Notes under the pieces: model-generated
The model's database searches: none
Told to the model about the DNA's origin: nothing
The model's input: only the letters and a program-made list of their open reading frames with translations
Assembly: GCA_036395755.1 (NCBI GenBank)
Contig: DASWCZ010000023.1
Location: 1-64,000, forward strand
Direction of reading: 5' to 3'
DNA length: 64,000 nt
From: Gp7-AA6 sp036395755
GTDB taxonomy: Bacteria > Acidobacteriota > Thermoanaerobaculia > UBA5066 > Gp7-AA6
Program-made: the position numbers and the translations under genes
Shown: positions 19,583 to 28,547 of the stretch, piece by piece
How positions within the stretch are numbered: the stretch's first letter is position 1
How the letters are laid out: each line of letters begins with the position of its first letter

Positions 19583-19598
19583 ACCATTGTCCAATGGT
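19583..19598. promoter_or_regulatory. perfect palindrome upstream of second PilZ gene
   Basis: ACCATTG-TC-CAATGGT forms a perfect 7-base inverted repeat with a 2-base centre, 65 bases before the PilZ start. TAGAAT at 19618 could be a -10 element. No equivalent palindrome was seen before the first PilZ gene. It could be an operator; no protein is assigned. Confidence 0.4.
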
Positions 19599-19631
19599 CC
19601 CGGCCTGAGAAACTCCCTAGAATGGTCTCGA

Positions 19632-19647
19632 ACTCCCATTGCCGTCA
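19632..19647 (+). repeat. leader repeat, copy 2, upstream of second PilZ gene
   Basis: Second copy of ACTCCCATTGCCGTCA, followed by GGAGG and the PilZ start at 19663. See the copy at 18939. Confidence 0.8.
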
Positions 19648-19662
19648 TTGCGGAGGTGAGCG

Positions 19663-19995
19663 ATGACGGAAAGACGACGTTTCCCGCGGATCAAACGGCG
19701 ATTCATGGTCGAGTTCGAGCATCAGGGGCGGCGCGATTCGGGCTACACGCACGATCTGTCCGCCACGGGGCTCTTCATCTGCTCGATCTATGAGCCAAAG
19801 CCCGAGAGCCGGCTGCGGATCCGGATCTGGCTTCCGAACCGGGAATCCATCCGGCTGCAGGTGAAGCTGGTTCGCTCGAATCGCGTGCCCGCCCACCTGA
19901 CGCGATTCGTTCCCGACGGCTTCTGCGTGCGCCTCGAACAGGCCGACGAGCAATACTTCCAGCTCCTCGCCACCCTCCTCCGCGTCGCCGCGTGA
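19663..19995 (+). CDS. PilZ-domain protein, paralog of the upstream PilZ gene
   Basis: A 110-residue protein with RRRFPRIKRRFMVEF (RxxxR) and DLSATG ([D/N]xSxxG), both needed for c-di-GMP binding. It aligns end to end with the PilZ protein at 18970, sharing LTRFVP(D/S)GFCVR and YFQLLA. The ATG has GGAGG 6 bases upstream. It is presumably a cytosolic c-di-GMP adaptor. The pair and the intervening subtilase relic imply a local duplication. Confidence 0.88.
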   Translation: MTERRRFPRIKRRFMVEFEHQGRRDSGYTHDLSATGLFICSIYEPKPESRLRIRIWLPNRESIRLQVKLVRSNRVPAHLTRFVPDGFCVRLEQADEQYFQLLATLLRVAA

Positions 19996-20020
19996 AGAGC
20001 GCCGACGCCGATGGTGCTGA

Positions 20021-20055
20021 TGGGGTCAGACCTGAATCGCTGAATTTGGGTCAGG
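20021..20055. repeat. GGGTCAGacctgaat-type short repeat
   Basis: GGGGTCAGACCTGAAT is followed by GAATTTGGGTCAGG, two related GGGTCAG units 20 bases apart. Similar strings occur next to REP-associated (IS200-like) transposases in other genomes. Only this short piece is present, adjacent to tRNA-Leu, with no transposase. Confidence 0.35.
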
Positions 20056-20071
20056 CTAGCTCTCAATCCGG

Positions 20072-20156
20072 TGGTGCGAGAGGAGGGACTCGAACCCTCA
20101 CGGGTCTCCCCACGGGATCCTAAGTCCCGCGCGTCTGCCGGTTCCGCCACTCTCGC
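20072..20156 (-). tRNA. tRNA-Leu (anticodon UAG)
   Basis: The minus strand gives an 85-base class II tRNA: acceptor GCGAGAG pairs with CTCTCGC, the D-arm contains TGGCGGAACCGGCAGACGC, the anticodon stem CGGGA/TCCCG encloses loop CTTAGGA (anticodon TAG), there is a long variable arm GTGGGGAGACCCGT, and the T-arm contains GGTTCGAGTCC. The CCA end is encoded. It lies just beyond the 3' end of the PQQ-propeller gene. Confidence 0.95.
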
Positions 20157-20191
20157 AGTGGCGAACATCGTAGGCGCAAGGGTCTTTGGAT

Positions 20192-21316
20192 TCAATGGAT
20201 ACCGGCTCTCCAGGCGAAGACCTTGCCTTTGAGGGTGCCGACGTAGAGAGTGCCCTCCGACGAGCCGACCCCCCGGATCACCCCGTCGAATCTCTGGGAC
20301 CAGAGGCGAGAGCCGTCGGAGAGGCGAAACGCAAAGACCTCGCCCCGCTCGTTTCCGGCGATTACGGCATGGTCCCATAGGTAAGGCCTCGAGGAGCTCC
20401 AGGGGCCCGACGTTGTGTCACTCCACCGAATGGCCGAAAGCGAGGAATCGACGCAGGCGAGCTTTCTCTCGCCAAAAAAGGCGACGAGGGAATCCTCGGC
20501 GAAGAGAAGTCGCCCAGTCGGTTCCTCTTCGACCTTGAAGTCTGCCGCGACAGTCCCGCTCTTGGGGTCAAGGCGGTAGAGATGTCGGTCGGAGGTGCCG
20601 GCATACAGGTTTCCGCCTCCGAGAAGCACGGAGGTCGAGATGCGGCCCGGGAGCGCCCGCTTCCAAAGAACTTCGCCGGAGTGGGCGTCGAGCGCGTACA
20701 CGGCGCCGTCGAGACTTCCGAAGAAGATCCGGTTTCCCTGCACGGCGGGAGTCGAGCTTCTGGCGTATGGGTCGGTCGGGTGGCCGGTTGTAAACTTCCA
20801 GACCAGCGCGCCCGTTTTCCAGTCCAGGCAGAGGAGCTCGTCCTGGAGCGTGACGGCATAGATGTTCGAATCGATCCGCTGGACATCTGCGCCGACTCCG
20901 GGGGTCACCTCATACTTCCAGCGCGGCTTACCCGTGTTCCGTTCGAAGGCGTACAGGTGCGCGATGGCGCCGTCGCTGCCGGTGACGACGAGGTCTTCGA
21001 CGACGAGCGGATCCGTGTGGAACTGGACCGCAGCCCCGTCTTGCTGCGTGTCGTAACTCCACCGCACCGTGCCCGTCTTCTTCTCGAGTGCCCGAAAGAA
21101 TCCGTTGCAGGAGCCGACCAAGACGAGGTCCCCCGCGACCGTGGGGGTGGCGAAGACTCAACCGCCGGTGTCGTAAGTCCAGAGCGGCCGCGAATCGGCC
21201 ACGGGTTTCGGGGCCTCTGTCGGACTCTGGTGCCCCGGGGCGGTTGCCACGAGGAGCACCACCATCAAGAGAGAGGGAACGCCCAGAGACCTTTGCATCC
21301 GTCCCGAACTCATCAT
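20192..21316 (-). pseudogene. secreted PQQ-type beta-propeller protein interrupted by an in-frame TGA
   Basis: From the ATG at 21316 (AGGGAG site upstream) the frame encodes a signal peptide (SLLMVVLLVATAPG) and PLWTYDTGG, then TGA at 21160-21158. It continues without loss of frame through VFATPTVAGDLVLVGSCNGFFRALEKKTG and repeated PQQ/WD-like blades (LLCLDWKTGALVWKF, VYALDAHSGEVLWKR, LYRLDPKSG) to the end, 375 codons in all. Only one codon is wrong, so this may be a recent nonsense mutation, a sequencing error, or recoding. Starting at residue 61 would give a protein without a signal peptide. It is the last gene of the long minus-strand cluster. Confidence 0.75.
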
Positions 21317-21493
21317 GGGCTCTCCCTTTCTACGGTGCGAAGATAGTTCTCGTCTTGCGCACGCCCGCGGCGCCTCGCGGGGACGACGGGCTTCTTCCCG
21401 GACTTCGCTTTCGGGCTCCTCCTCGAGGGTCGCCGAGACCTCTGCGGCGAAGCCCCGTAGACGGCGCCAGCCGGCGAGTCCAACCCTGCTGGA

Positions 21494-23920
21494 TCACCGT
21501 GCGGCCGAGGCTGAAGCTCCGAGGCTTCTCTCGAGCTTTCGTCCTCTCGCCGCGAAGTCCCGCGAAAGACTCGGCTCTCCCGTTCGGCTGTAGAGATCCG
21601 CGAGGACGTAGCAGGCGAGCGCGGCTTCGGCCGGGTCTGGCCGCATCTCAAGGGAGAGCTTCGCCAGCCGGATTCCTTCGGAGAGCTCGATCCCCCGATC
21701 CAGGAGGTTTCGGGCGAGATAGAGGGCGGGAAGCGGAGCCTCGGGATGCAGACGCTGCACTTCCTTCAAGATCTCGGCTTCGGGAGACAAACGTCCGAGC
21801 CTCCGGGAGAGAATCATCAGTTCGCGGAACGGGCGCCCGTCGTTCGGCGCGACCTGAACCTCGAGAGCGTACTCCTCCCAGGCGGCGTCCGGCCTCCCCT
21901 GCTGCTCGAGAACGACGGCCCGGCAATAGTGAGCGCCGCGCGTCCGCCGGTCGAGCGCGAGCGCTTCGTCCGCCAGTCGGCGCGCCGCCTCGAGGTCTCC
22001 CCGGCGTAGCCGGATCTCGGAGAGCGCCGCACGAGCCTGCGCTGATCGCGGCTCGAGCTTCAGCACGCGCGTTTCCAGCTCTTCCGCGCGCGCACGGTCT
22101 CCTCGGGCGTCCGCCGCCTGGCCAAGCAGGAGGAAAAAGCGCGAGTCGTTCGGGAAGAGACGGAGCGCGGTTTCAATCGTCCTTTCCGCCGCCGCAGGCC
22201 GGCCGGCGGCGAGCTCCGCGACGGCAAGGCCGAGCGCGACGGTCGGATCCGACGGTTTATGCTCGACCGCGCCGGCCAGCACCTGCATCGCCTCCACGAA
22301 CCTCTTCTGCTGCAGGTAAAGCGACCCGAGCGCCGTCTCGGCGTCGACGATCTGCGGATCGGCCGCCAGGATCGCGCGCAAGAGGCGCTCTCCGCCGGAG
22401 AAGTCGCGTTGCTCGACGAGCGAGCGAGCGCGGAGCAGGTCGTTATAGAGGCCGATCCTTCGACGCGGAGCGGGCAGCGCGCTCGCTCCCCCCGGCTCCG
22501 GCGCCGCCCCGGTCAGGTAACCGAGCGATGCCAGCTTGCGCAGCGTCTCGGGATCGGCGCGCGACATCGCGACTGGCAGCGCACCCCGGGACCACTCCTG
22601 CGACCAGGAAGCGAGCCGACGCCGCAGCGGGAGCGCGCGGTCAGACGCCGAGTCGACGAGGTTGCGGCGCTCCCCGGGATCCGCCGCGAGGTCGTAGAGC
22701 TCCGGCTCGGGCGAGTCGATCCACTTCCAACGGCGGTCGCGCAGAGCGTGGAGCTCGCTCCAGCCGAAGTGAAGACGCGGATAGTACGTTTCGGCGTACG
22801 CCGGGCGCTCGGTGAAGCCACCGCTCCCGCGCAGGAGCCCAACGAGGCTTTGTCCCTGGAGTCCGGCAGGCGCGGGGAAGCGAAGGAGCTCGGCGACCGT
22901 GGGCAGCACGTCCACGAGCGAGACGGTCTCGGCCCGCCGGGTCCCCGCCCTCTCGCGATCCGGCAGTCGGAAAATCAGCGGGACCCGGAGCGTCGTCTCG
23001 TAGAGGAACAGGCCGTGTCCGGACTCCTCGTGCTCGCCAAGGCTCTCCCCGTGGTCGCCCGCGAGCACGACCAGCAAGGGCTCCTCCCGCTCCCTGCGCT
23101 CGACCCGCTCGAGGAGCCGTCCGATCTGAGCGTCGGCGAACGCGACTTCTCCGTCGTATGGCCGGTCCGCGAATTCCTCGCGATACGGGGAGGGCGGCTC
23201 ATAGGGATCGTGCGGGTCGTAGAAGTGCGCCCACAGAAAGAACGGTCCTTTTGGCCGGCGCTCGAGCCAGGCGAGCGCTCGATCGGCGACTTCGTTTCCT
23301 GGCCGCTGGATGTCTCCGATCGAGGTGATGCCGGTTCGATGTGTGTCGAAGTCGTCGACGTACTCGGAGAAGCCGCGATTCAGTCCCCACCGCGAATCGA
23401 GGACGAACGCCGCGACGATCGCCGCCGTTCGATAGCCGCGGTCGGAGAGCAGCGTCGCGAGCGTCGGCAGCGTCGGCGGAACGAGGAAGCTTCCATTGTC
23501 CCGCACTCCATGATGCAGCGGATAGGTTCCCGAGAAAAGCGACGTGTGCGACGGCAGCGTCAGCGGAGTCGGCGAAATGCACGCTTCGAAGAGCACCCCT
23601 TCGCGGGCGAGCCGGTCCATGTTCGGAGTGCGCGCGCCCGCGTATCCATACGCGCCGAGCCGGTCCGCGCGGAGCGTGTCGACGGTGATGAAGAGCACGT
23701 TCCACGGGCGCACTCGGCTCTCTCTCCCGATGCGGCCCCGGAACAGAACGAGAGCGGCCGCGACCGCGATTCCCAGCGCGAGGCCGAACGCGAACAGCCG
23801 CGGACGGACCAGGCGGCTTCGCCGGGTCGCACCCGCCGAACGACGCACGCCGGACGGCGCTTTCCTCAATCGAAGAAGGCCGGGAGACGGATTGGGAGAC
23901 TCACCGGAAGAGTTTCTCAA
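21494..23920 (-). CDS. membrane-anchored sulfatase-like hydrolase with C-terminal TPR repeats
   Basis: An 808-residue protein. A transmembrane helix at about 43-60 (FAFGLALGIAVAAALVLF) is followed by an alkaline-phosphatase/sulfatase fold: NVLFITVDTLRADRLG metal site, TPLTLPSHTSLFSG at the nucleophile position, HFYDPHDPYEPP and VVLAGDHGESLGEH. In the nucleophile motif Thr stands where sulfatases need Cys or Ser for formylglycine, so it is more likely a phospho-transferase/hydrolase of the LtaS type or inactive. Residues from about 500 form TPR-like helical pairs. The substrate is unknown. It lies 269 bases after the S9 gene of the peptidase cluster. Confidence 0.85.
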   Translation of the reverse strand: MRNSSGESPNPSPGLLRLRKAPSGVRRSAGATRRSRLVRPRLFAFGLALGIAVAAALVLFRGRIGRESRVRPWNVLFITVDTLRADRLGAYGYAGARTPNMDRLAREGVLFEACISPTPLTLPSHTSLFSGTYPLHHGVRDNGSFLVPPTLPTLATLLSDRGYRTAAIVAAFVLDSRWGLNRGFSEYVDDFDTHRTGITSIGDIQRPGNEVADRALAWLERRPKGPFFLWAHFYDPHDPYEPPSPYREEFADRPYDGEVAFADAQIGRLLERVERREREEPLLVVLAGDHGESLGEHEESGHGLFLYETTLRVPLIFRLPDRERAGTRRAETVSLVDVLPTVAELLRFPAPAGLQGQSLVGLLRGSGGFTERPAYAETYYPRLHFGWSELHALRDRRWKWIDSPEPELYDLAADPGERRNLVDSASDRALPLRRRLASWSQEWSRGALPVAMSRADPETLRKLASLGYLTGAAPEPGGASALPAPRRRIGLYNDLLRARSLVEQRDFSGGERLLRAILAADPQIVDAETALGSLYLQQKRFVEAMQVLAGAVEHKPSDPTVALGLAVAELAAGRPAAAERTIETALRLFPNDSRFFLLLGQAADARGDRARAEELETRVLKLEPRSAQARAALSEIRLRRGDLEAARRLADEALALDRRTRGAHYCRAVVLEQQGRPDAAWEEYALEVQVAPNDGRPFRELMILSRRLGRLSPEAEILKEVQRLHPEAPLPALYLARNLLDRGIELSEGIRLAKLSLEMRPDPAEAALACYVLADLYSRTGEPSLSRDFAARGRKLERSLGASASAAR

Positions 23921-23959
23921 GTTCTCGCGGGGTTGATAAGCGTCTCTCGGCCGGAGCGC

Positions 23960-24090
23960 GCCTGCGTAGAGCGCGCGGGGATGTCGAGACCACCGTAGAC
24001 CAGCAGCACCGGCGTCTGGACGCGGTCGAGGAAGAAGAACGGAGAGTTCGCGAAGTGACGATCCCGGAGCCCTCCTGTCGACTCCCTCGT
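23960..24090 (-). pseudogene. relic of an S9 peptidase C-terminal domain
   Basis: One reading frame gives TGGLRDRHFANSPFFFLDRV followed by QTPVLLVYGGLDIP. This matches the stretch before the catalytic Asp in the neighbouring S9 peptidases (ERYLENSPIFYLNRVETPLL in the 36300 gene; QYFRNSPVFLFDRIETPLL in the 24190 gene). It has no start and no catalytic Ser or His, so it is the remainder of a fourth S9 gene that has been deleted. Confidence 0.75.
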
Positions 24091-24189
24091 TTTCCGACTC
24101 CGGTGCCTGAGGTTCGCTCGAAACCGTCGGCTTTCACCAGGGGTGCTCCGGTTGAAAGTCGAGCCGGGGCCTGAAAGCTACCCCTCGGC

Positions 24190-26643
24190 TCAGCGCGCCG
24201 TCTTTTCCGCCTTGGGCGAAGTGCCCTTCCGGGATTTCGCCCTGTCGCCTTCGAAGACCACCTTCCCCTTTTCGTCGACCGTCACGTCGAGATGTTCCGC
24301 GAGGAAATCCAGCCGCCGCTTCCAGAAGTCGAGGACGTTCGGACGCTGCGTGATCACGTGCCCTTCCCCCTCGTACAGGCGATACTCGACCCCCTTCCCG
24401 AGCCGCTGGAGGCCCGCGAAGATCGCGTCGGACGCGATCAGCCGCCCGTCGTTCTGACCCTGCCCGATCAGGAGCGGCGTCTCGATTCGGTCGAACAGGA
24501 AGACCGGCGAGTTGCGAAAGTACTGGTCGCGCCGCTCCCAGATCGTCCCATGCATGTTGCCCTGCCCCTGCTCGTAGTACCCGATCGAGGCGAGATAGTC
24601 GGCGAAGAGGTCCGGATGGAGGACTGCCGCCGTGATGATTGCGGCCTTGAACCGGTTGGACTGCGTGATCAGAGCGAGGGTGGAGTACGAGCCGTAGCTC
24701 TGCCCCATTACCGCGAGCCGGTCCGGGTCGGCATAGCCCTGGTCGATCGCCGCGTTGACCCCGGGCATGACCGTGCCCATGAGATCCTCCATCGGCATGC
24801 CGTCCCGAATCGGCGAGTCCGGCGCCAGCACCGCGTATCCGCGTGTTGCCAGCACGTGGCAATTGAAGGTGGCGAGGCTCCAGAAACCGAAGCGGTTCAG
24901 GTAACGCGAGCCGTAGTCGCCGCCGTAGACGAACACGACGAGCGGCAGGCGCTCGCCGACCTTGTATCCGGGCGGAAGCAGGAGCGCGCCTCTCAACTTC
25001 GTTCCCGTCATGCTGCGCCATTCGATCAGCCGCGCCGATCCGAGCTCGTAGCGCTCCATGTCGGGGTTCAGGTGGGTGATCTGACGCGTCTTTCCGTCTT
25101 TGGAGTTGACGATCCAGAGGTCGTGGAGATGTTGCTGGTCGGTCGCCGCAAAGACGATCTCCCCGGTCTTCAGGTTCCCGTCGAGGTTGAAGACGGGCAT
25201 GTAGCTCTTGGTCTCCTGAAGAAGGGAGCGTGAGGTTCCTGCCGTCACGTTCACCGCAAAAAAGCCGGCCTTGCCGCCGTCCTGCAACGAGGCGAAATAT
25301 CCGCTCGTTCCCGAAACCGGAGCCGCAAGACGCGCGAACACCCAGACCGTGTGGCCGTCCGGGGACAGGAGCGTTCCGCGGGAGAAGGGCTGGACGAGGC
25401 TGACGATCTTCCACCCAGGGATCTTGCCGACGGGAGAGCCCTTGCCGGTCCCCGCATCGACGCGCCAGAGCTCACCGTCACCGACGGCGTAGAAGTTCTC
25501 GCCCTTCTCGTCCGACACGGGCGCGTATTCGCCGTCACCCGGGTCGAAGCTCGGCACGCCCTCGGCCTTGAGCGTCCGGGCCGCTCCGCCCGCGACAGGG
25601 ACCACCACGATCGAGCCCTTCGTGACCTGGCCGCTCGCGATGTAGGCGATGTTCTTTCCGTCGGGGGTCCAGTTCCACTCGATCCCGTAGCCGAGCCGGA
25701 TGTCGCTCTGCAGGGTCCGTTTCCGGCCGTTCGCGAGGTCCACCACCGCAATGTCGTAGTTCGGCTGCTGGCTGTTCGACTCCCAGCCTTTGAGGACCGT
25801 GTAGGCAACGCTCTTTCCGTCCGGCGAAAAGCCGTAGAAACGCACGTGCGCGCGTTCGACGAGGCGCGTCACTTTGTTCGTTTTCAGCTCCAGGACGGCC
25901 AGGTCCGAGGTCCCCCAGGAAACGTCTCCTTCCGTCCGGGCTTTCGTTTCGGGCGCGGGCTTGGCGGTGGCGGACTTGTCGGCGGGTTCGGATTTCTTGA
26001 CGATGACGGAAGGTTGATCCGGCCCGACCTTCTTGAACTTCGGCTTCTCGTCGAGGCTCGTGCCGAGCGCCGTAACTTCGGAGAGCGACATGCCCGCCGG
26101 GACGATCTTGCAGAGGAGGCGCTCGCCGTCAGCGCTCCAGCGGACGATTTCGTAACCGAAGAACGGGCGCGCGATGACTCCCGGGAAACGCTCGGCCTTC
26201 CGTGTCGCGATCGACCAGATCCAAACACCCGCTTCGCCCCCTTCGTCCGAGTAGAACGCGACGCGGGATCCGTCGGGCGACCACACCCCCGCCCAGCTCG
26301 AGCTCTTCGGGCCGCCGAGCGGGATGCTCTCCCCCGTTTTCGTGTTCGTCACCGTCGCCTGCATCCGGGAGTCCCCTTCCGCGAGCGGGAAGCCGGTCGC
26401 CGAGTACTGATGGGTGGCGCGCGGGACGGTGTCCACCGTTTCGATGGTGTGGGCCACCCACTCTCCGTCGGGCGAAAGAGCCACCGGCGAGCGTCCGTTG
26501 TGCCCGCGGATATCGGCCGCCACCTCGAGCGGCAGCGGCTCGCGCAGGCTCCCCGCGCTCTCCGCTGAAGCGAGAGCGCCGGTCGAGCCGACGAGCAGGA
26601 TGAGCAACGAGGCGACGGAGGGCGGCAGGGGGCGACGTTGCAC
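24190..26643 (-). CDS. secreted S9 family (prolyl oligopeptidase-type) peptidase 1
   Basis: An 817-residue exported serine peptidase. A signal peptide (SVASLLILLVGSTGALA) precedes a beta-propeller with TolB/WD-like strands (VALSPDGEWVAHTI, VWSPDGSRVAFYSDEGG, WTPDGKNIAYIASG) and then the alpha/beta hydrolase domain. Ser649 lies in MGQSYGSYS; GQGQNDGRLIASD and YEGEGHVI supply the likely Asp and His. The start is a GTG with a GAGGAGGAG site; an open frame to 27135 overlaps the upstream gene and is a shadow. S9 members release di- or tripeptides or cleave short peptides. It follows BNR protein 1 by 14 bases. Confidence 0.9.
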   Translation of the reverse strand: MQRRPLPPSVASLLILLVGSTGALASAESAGSLREPLPLEVAADIRGHNGRSPVALSPDGEWVAHTIETVDTVPRATHQYSATGFPLAEGDSRMQATVTNTKTGESIPLGGPKSSSWAGVWSPDGSRVAFYSDEGGEAGVWIWSIATRKAERFPGVIARPFFGYEIVRWSADGERLLCKIVPAGMSLSEVTALGTSLDEKPKFKKVGPDQPSVIVKKSEPADKSATAKPAPETKARTEGDVSWGTSDLAVLELKTNKVTRLVERAHVRFYGFSPDGKSVAYTVLKGWESNSQQPNYDIAVVDLANGRKRTLQSDIRLGYGIEWNWTPDGKNIAYIASGQVTKGSIVVVPVAGGAARTLKAEGVPSFDPGDGEYAPVSDEKGENFYAVGDGELWRVDAGTGKGSPVGKIPGWKIVSLVQPFSRGTLLSPDGHTVWVFARLAAPVSGTSGYFASLQDGGKAGFFAVNVTAGTSRSLLQETKSYMPVFNLDGNLKTGEIVFAATDQQHLHDLWIVNSKDGKTRQITHLNPDMERYELGSARLIEWRSMTGTKLRGALLLPPGYKVGERLPLVVFVYGGDYGSRYLNRFGFWSLATFNCHVLATRGYAVLAPDSPIRDGMPMEDLMGTVMPGVNAAIDQGYADPDRLAVMGQSYGSYSTLALITQSNRFKAAIITAAVLHPDLFADYLASIGYYEQGQGNMHGTIWERRDQYFRNSPVFLFDRIETPLLIGQGQNDGRLIASDAIFAGLQRLGKGVEYRLYEGEGHVITQRPNVLDFWKRRLDFLAEHLDVTVDEKGKVVFEGDRAKSRKGTSPKAEKTAR

Positions 26644-26657
26644 GATTGTTCTCCTCC

Positions 26658-28547
26658 TCAGTTCGATTTGGTTGACGCGGTGCGGCCCGCGGCCGGTCCG
26701 GTGGATACGACTTTGAACATCATGAAGGGATACTCCGGCTTCTCCGGGATCCGGGTGAACCGCCACCGAAACGGGCGGGCGGCGGTCTTTTGCCCGGGAG
26801 CGAGCTGCGTCGAGCCGGCCGAGAGCGCGAAGCTCCAGCGGGCGCCCTCCGCCGCGCGCGTGTTGTCCGCGTTCTCGACCTTGAAGTCTTTCAGGTTCAC
26901 CATCATGTTCTGGAGCTCCACCGTGAACGGACCCTCGACGGGGAGCGGAGACTTGTTCACGAGGTGCATCTCGCAGGAGAAGGAGTTCTCCTTCCACTCG
27001 AAGCCGCAGTTTTCCGCCACGAGCTTGACTTGCGTGCTGACGTCCCGCTCGCTCTCGGCCGCACTTCCGGGCGCGCTCCGGACCGAGAAGGGCGTCGTCG
27101 CGAGTTGCATCACGCCCGAGGACCCGTCTATCCACGCGGCATGGAAGAGGCCCCCTCCGTCACTGTCGAGCCCCTGCGTGTCGCCTCCGCCGGGAAACCG
27201 AGTCGAGATCATCAGCATGTTGAAGCCCTGCCCCTCGACGGACCGGCCCTCTTCCGTCTTGGGGTAGGCGCTCACCTCCGCGTGCGGCACCCAGTTTCCG
27301 GTCGCCATCGAGCAGGTCGGCTTCTCTCCCGGAGTAACGTTCGGTAGGAACGTCTCTCCTCCGTCGAGCGAGGCCGAGAAATACAGGTCGTAGCACTCGT
27401 TCTTGTGCGCGCGGCGGTCGTTCCACACGACGCCCACGACGCCACGGTTGTTCACCGCGATCGTCGGGTTCGCGTGGTCGCCAGGGGTCGTGTTGTCGTT
27501 GACGGTGACAGGCTTCGACCACGTCTTTCCTTTGTCGGAGGAGTGGATGACGCGGACGTTGTAACGGTCGCCGGCATTGTCCACACCGACCGAATAGATC
27601 CGCCCCCGGAAAGGACCGTCGGAGAGGTCGATGACTGTGTTGCCGACGCCCTGCGCGTTCTCGGCGCGATATCGATCGCCGGAGACCCGAAAGGTCGTGA
27701 TCTTCGGCGAAACCGAGTAGCTGTTCCCGCCGTCTCCGGAGATCGCGAGCCGCAACGCGGTCTCATAGTCGGGCAGTCGTTTGCTCGTGTCCTGCGGGTC
27801 CCACAGCGTCGACGGAGAGTCACGCTCGGCTATCGTGAAAAACGGAAGGATAACGGTGCCGTCCGGCGCCACGACCATGTTGACGAAGGAGCCCACGAGC
27901 TCGCCGGGCACGCTCGAGATGAGACGCGGCTGATCGAATGTTTTCCCCTCGTCGTTCGAGAACGTGACCGCGAGGGCGGAGCGGGCTTTCCCGTCGAGCC
28001 CAACCATCTCCACGCTCGCGCCCGCATAGAGACGACCGGCGAACCTCCCCGTGCGGTCGAAGCCCATGTATTGCCGGTCGAAGCCCTCCGCTCCGGCGAG
28101 CAGTGTCGCGGCGCTCCACGTCTTCCCCTCGTCGCTCGACCGCGTGATCCAGAGCCCGTCGCGGTCGTTCGCGCCGTAGAACGCAGTGCCGGCGGCGTCG
28201 AAGTATGCGATCGCGTCCCAGCCGGTCGAGACCTTCGCCGCCGTTTCCGGCAGAACGACTCGCGTCCAGTCGAGGCCGCCGTCCTGGCTGATGTATCCCG
28301 AGGTGCCCATCCGACCCCGACTGATCCGGCAGGAGACCGCGAGCATGTTACGAGGGTTCTTCGGATTCACGGCGAGGAACGACTCGCCGTGAGGATCCTC
28401 CGGAGCGTCGGCGGAGATCGTCACCTTCGGGCCGATCGTGATCGGCTGCGCGCCGGCGGGCGACGACAGGAGTAACGCCGCCGCACCGATCGCCAGAGAC
28501 ACACCGACCCGGCGGTTCCCGTCCGCCAGCGGTCTCGCGCGCTTCAC
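26658..28547 (-). CDS. secreted six-Asp-box (BNR) beta-propeller protein 1
   Basis: A 629-residue exported protein. The signal peptide (VSLAIGAAALLLSSPAGA) is followed by six Asp-boxes of the SxDxGxTW type: SQDGGLDW, SSDEGKTW, SNDEGKTF, SGDGGNSY, SSDKGKTW and SLDGGETF, implying a six-bladed sialidase-type propeller. No FRIP motif was seen, so sialidase activity is doubtful. A C-terminal beta domain of about 120 residues ends in LAPGQKTAARPFRWRF. The GTG start overlaps the stop of S9 peptidase 2 as GTGA. The role is unknown; context suggests work with the peptidases outside the cytoplasm. Confidence 0.85.
   Translation of the reverse strand: MKRARPLADGNRRVGVSLAIGAAALLLSSPAGAQPITIGPKVTISADAPEDPHGESFLAVNPKNPRNMLAVSCRISRGRMGTSGYISQDGGLDWTRVVLPETAAKVSTGWDAIAYFDAAGTAFYGANDRDGLWITRSSDEGKTWSAATLLAGAEGFDRQYMGFDRTGRFAGRLYAGASVEMVGLDGKARSALAVTFSNDEGKTFDQPRLISSVPGELVGSFVNMVVAPDGTVILPFFTIAERDSPSTLWDPQDTSKRLPDYETALRLAISGDGGNSYSVSPKITTFRVSGDRYRAENAQGVGNTVIDLSDGPFRGRIYSVGVDNAGDRYNVRVIHSSDKGKTWSKPVTVNDNTTPGDHANPTIAVNNRGVVGVVWNDRRAHKNECYDLYFSASLDGGETFLPNVTPGEKPTCSMATGNWVPHAEVSAYPKTEEGRSVEGQGFNMLMISTRFPGGGDTQGLDSDGGGLFHAAWIDGSSGVMQLATTPFSVRSAPGSAAESERDVSTQVKLVAENCGFEWKENSFSCEMHLVNKSPLPVEGPFTVELQNMMVNLKDFKVENADNTRAAEGARWSFALSAGSTQLAPGQKTAARPFRWRFTRIPEKPEYPFMMFKVVSTGPAAGRTASTKSN

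Noticed and set aside
26658..27135. N-terminal extension of S9 peptidase 1 to 27135
   Set aside because: It overlaps the BNR-1 gene by almost 480 bases and is Arg-rich; the GTG at 26643 gives a normal signal peptide and ribosome site.
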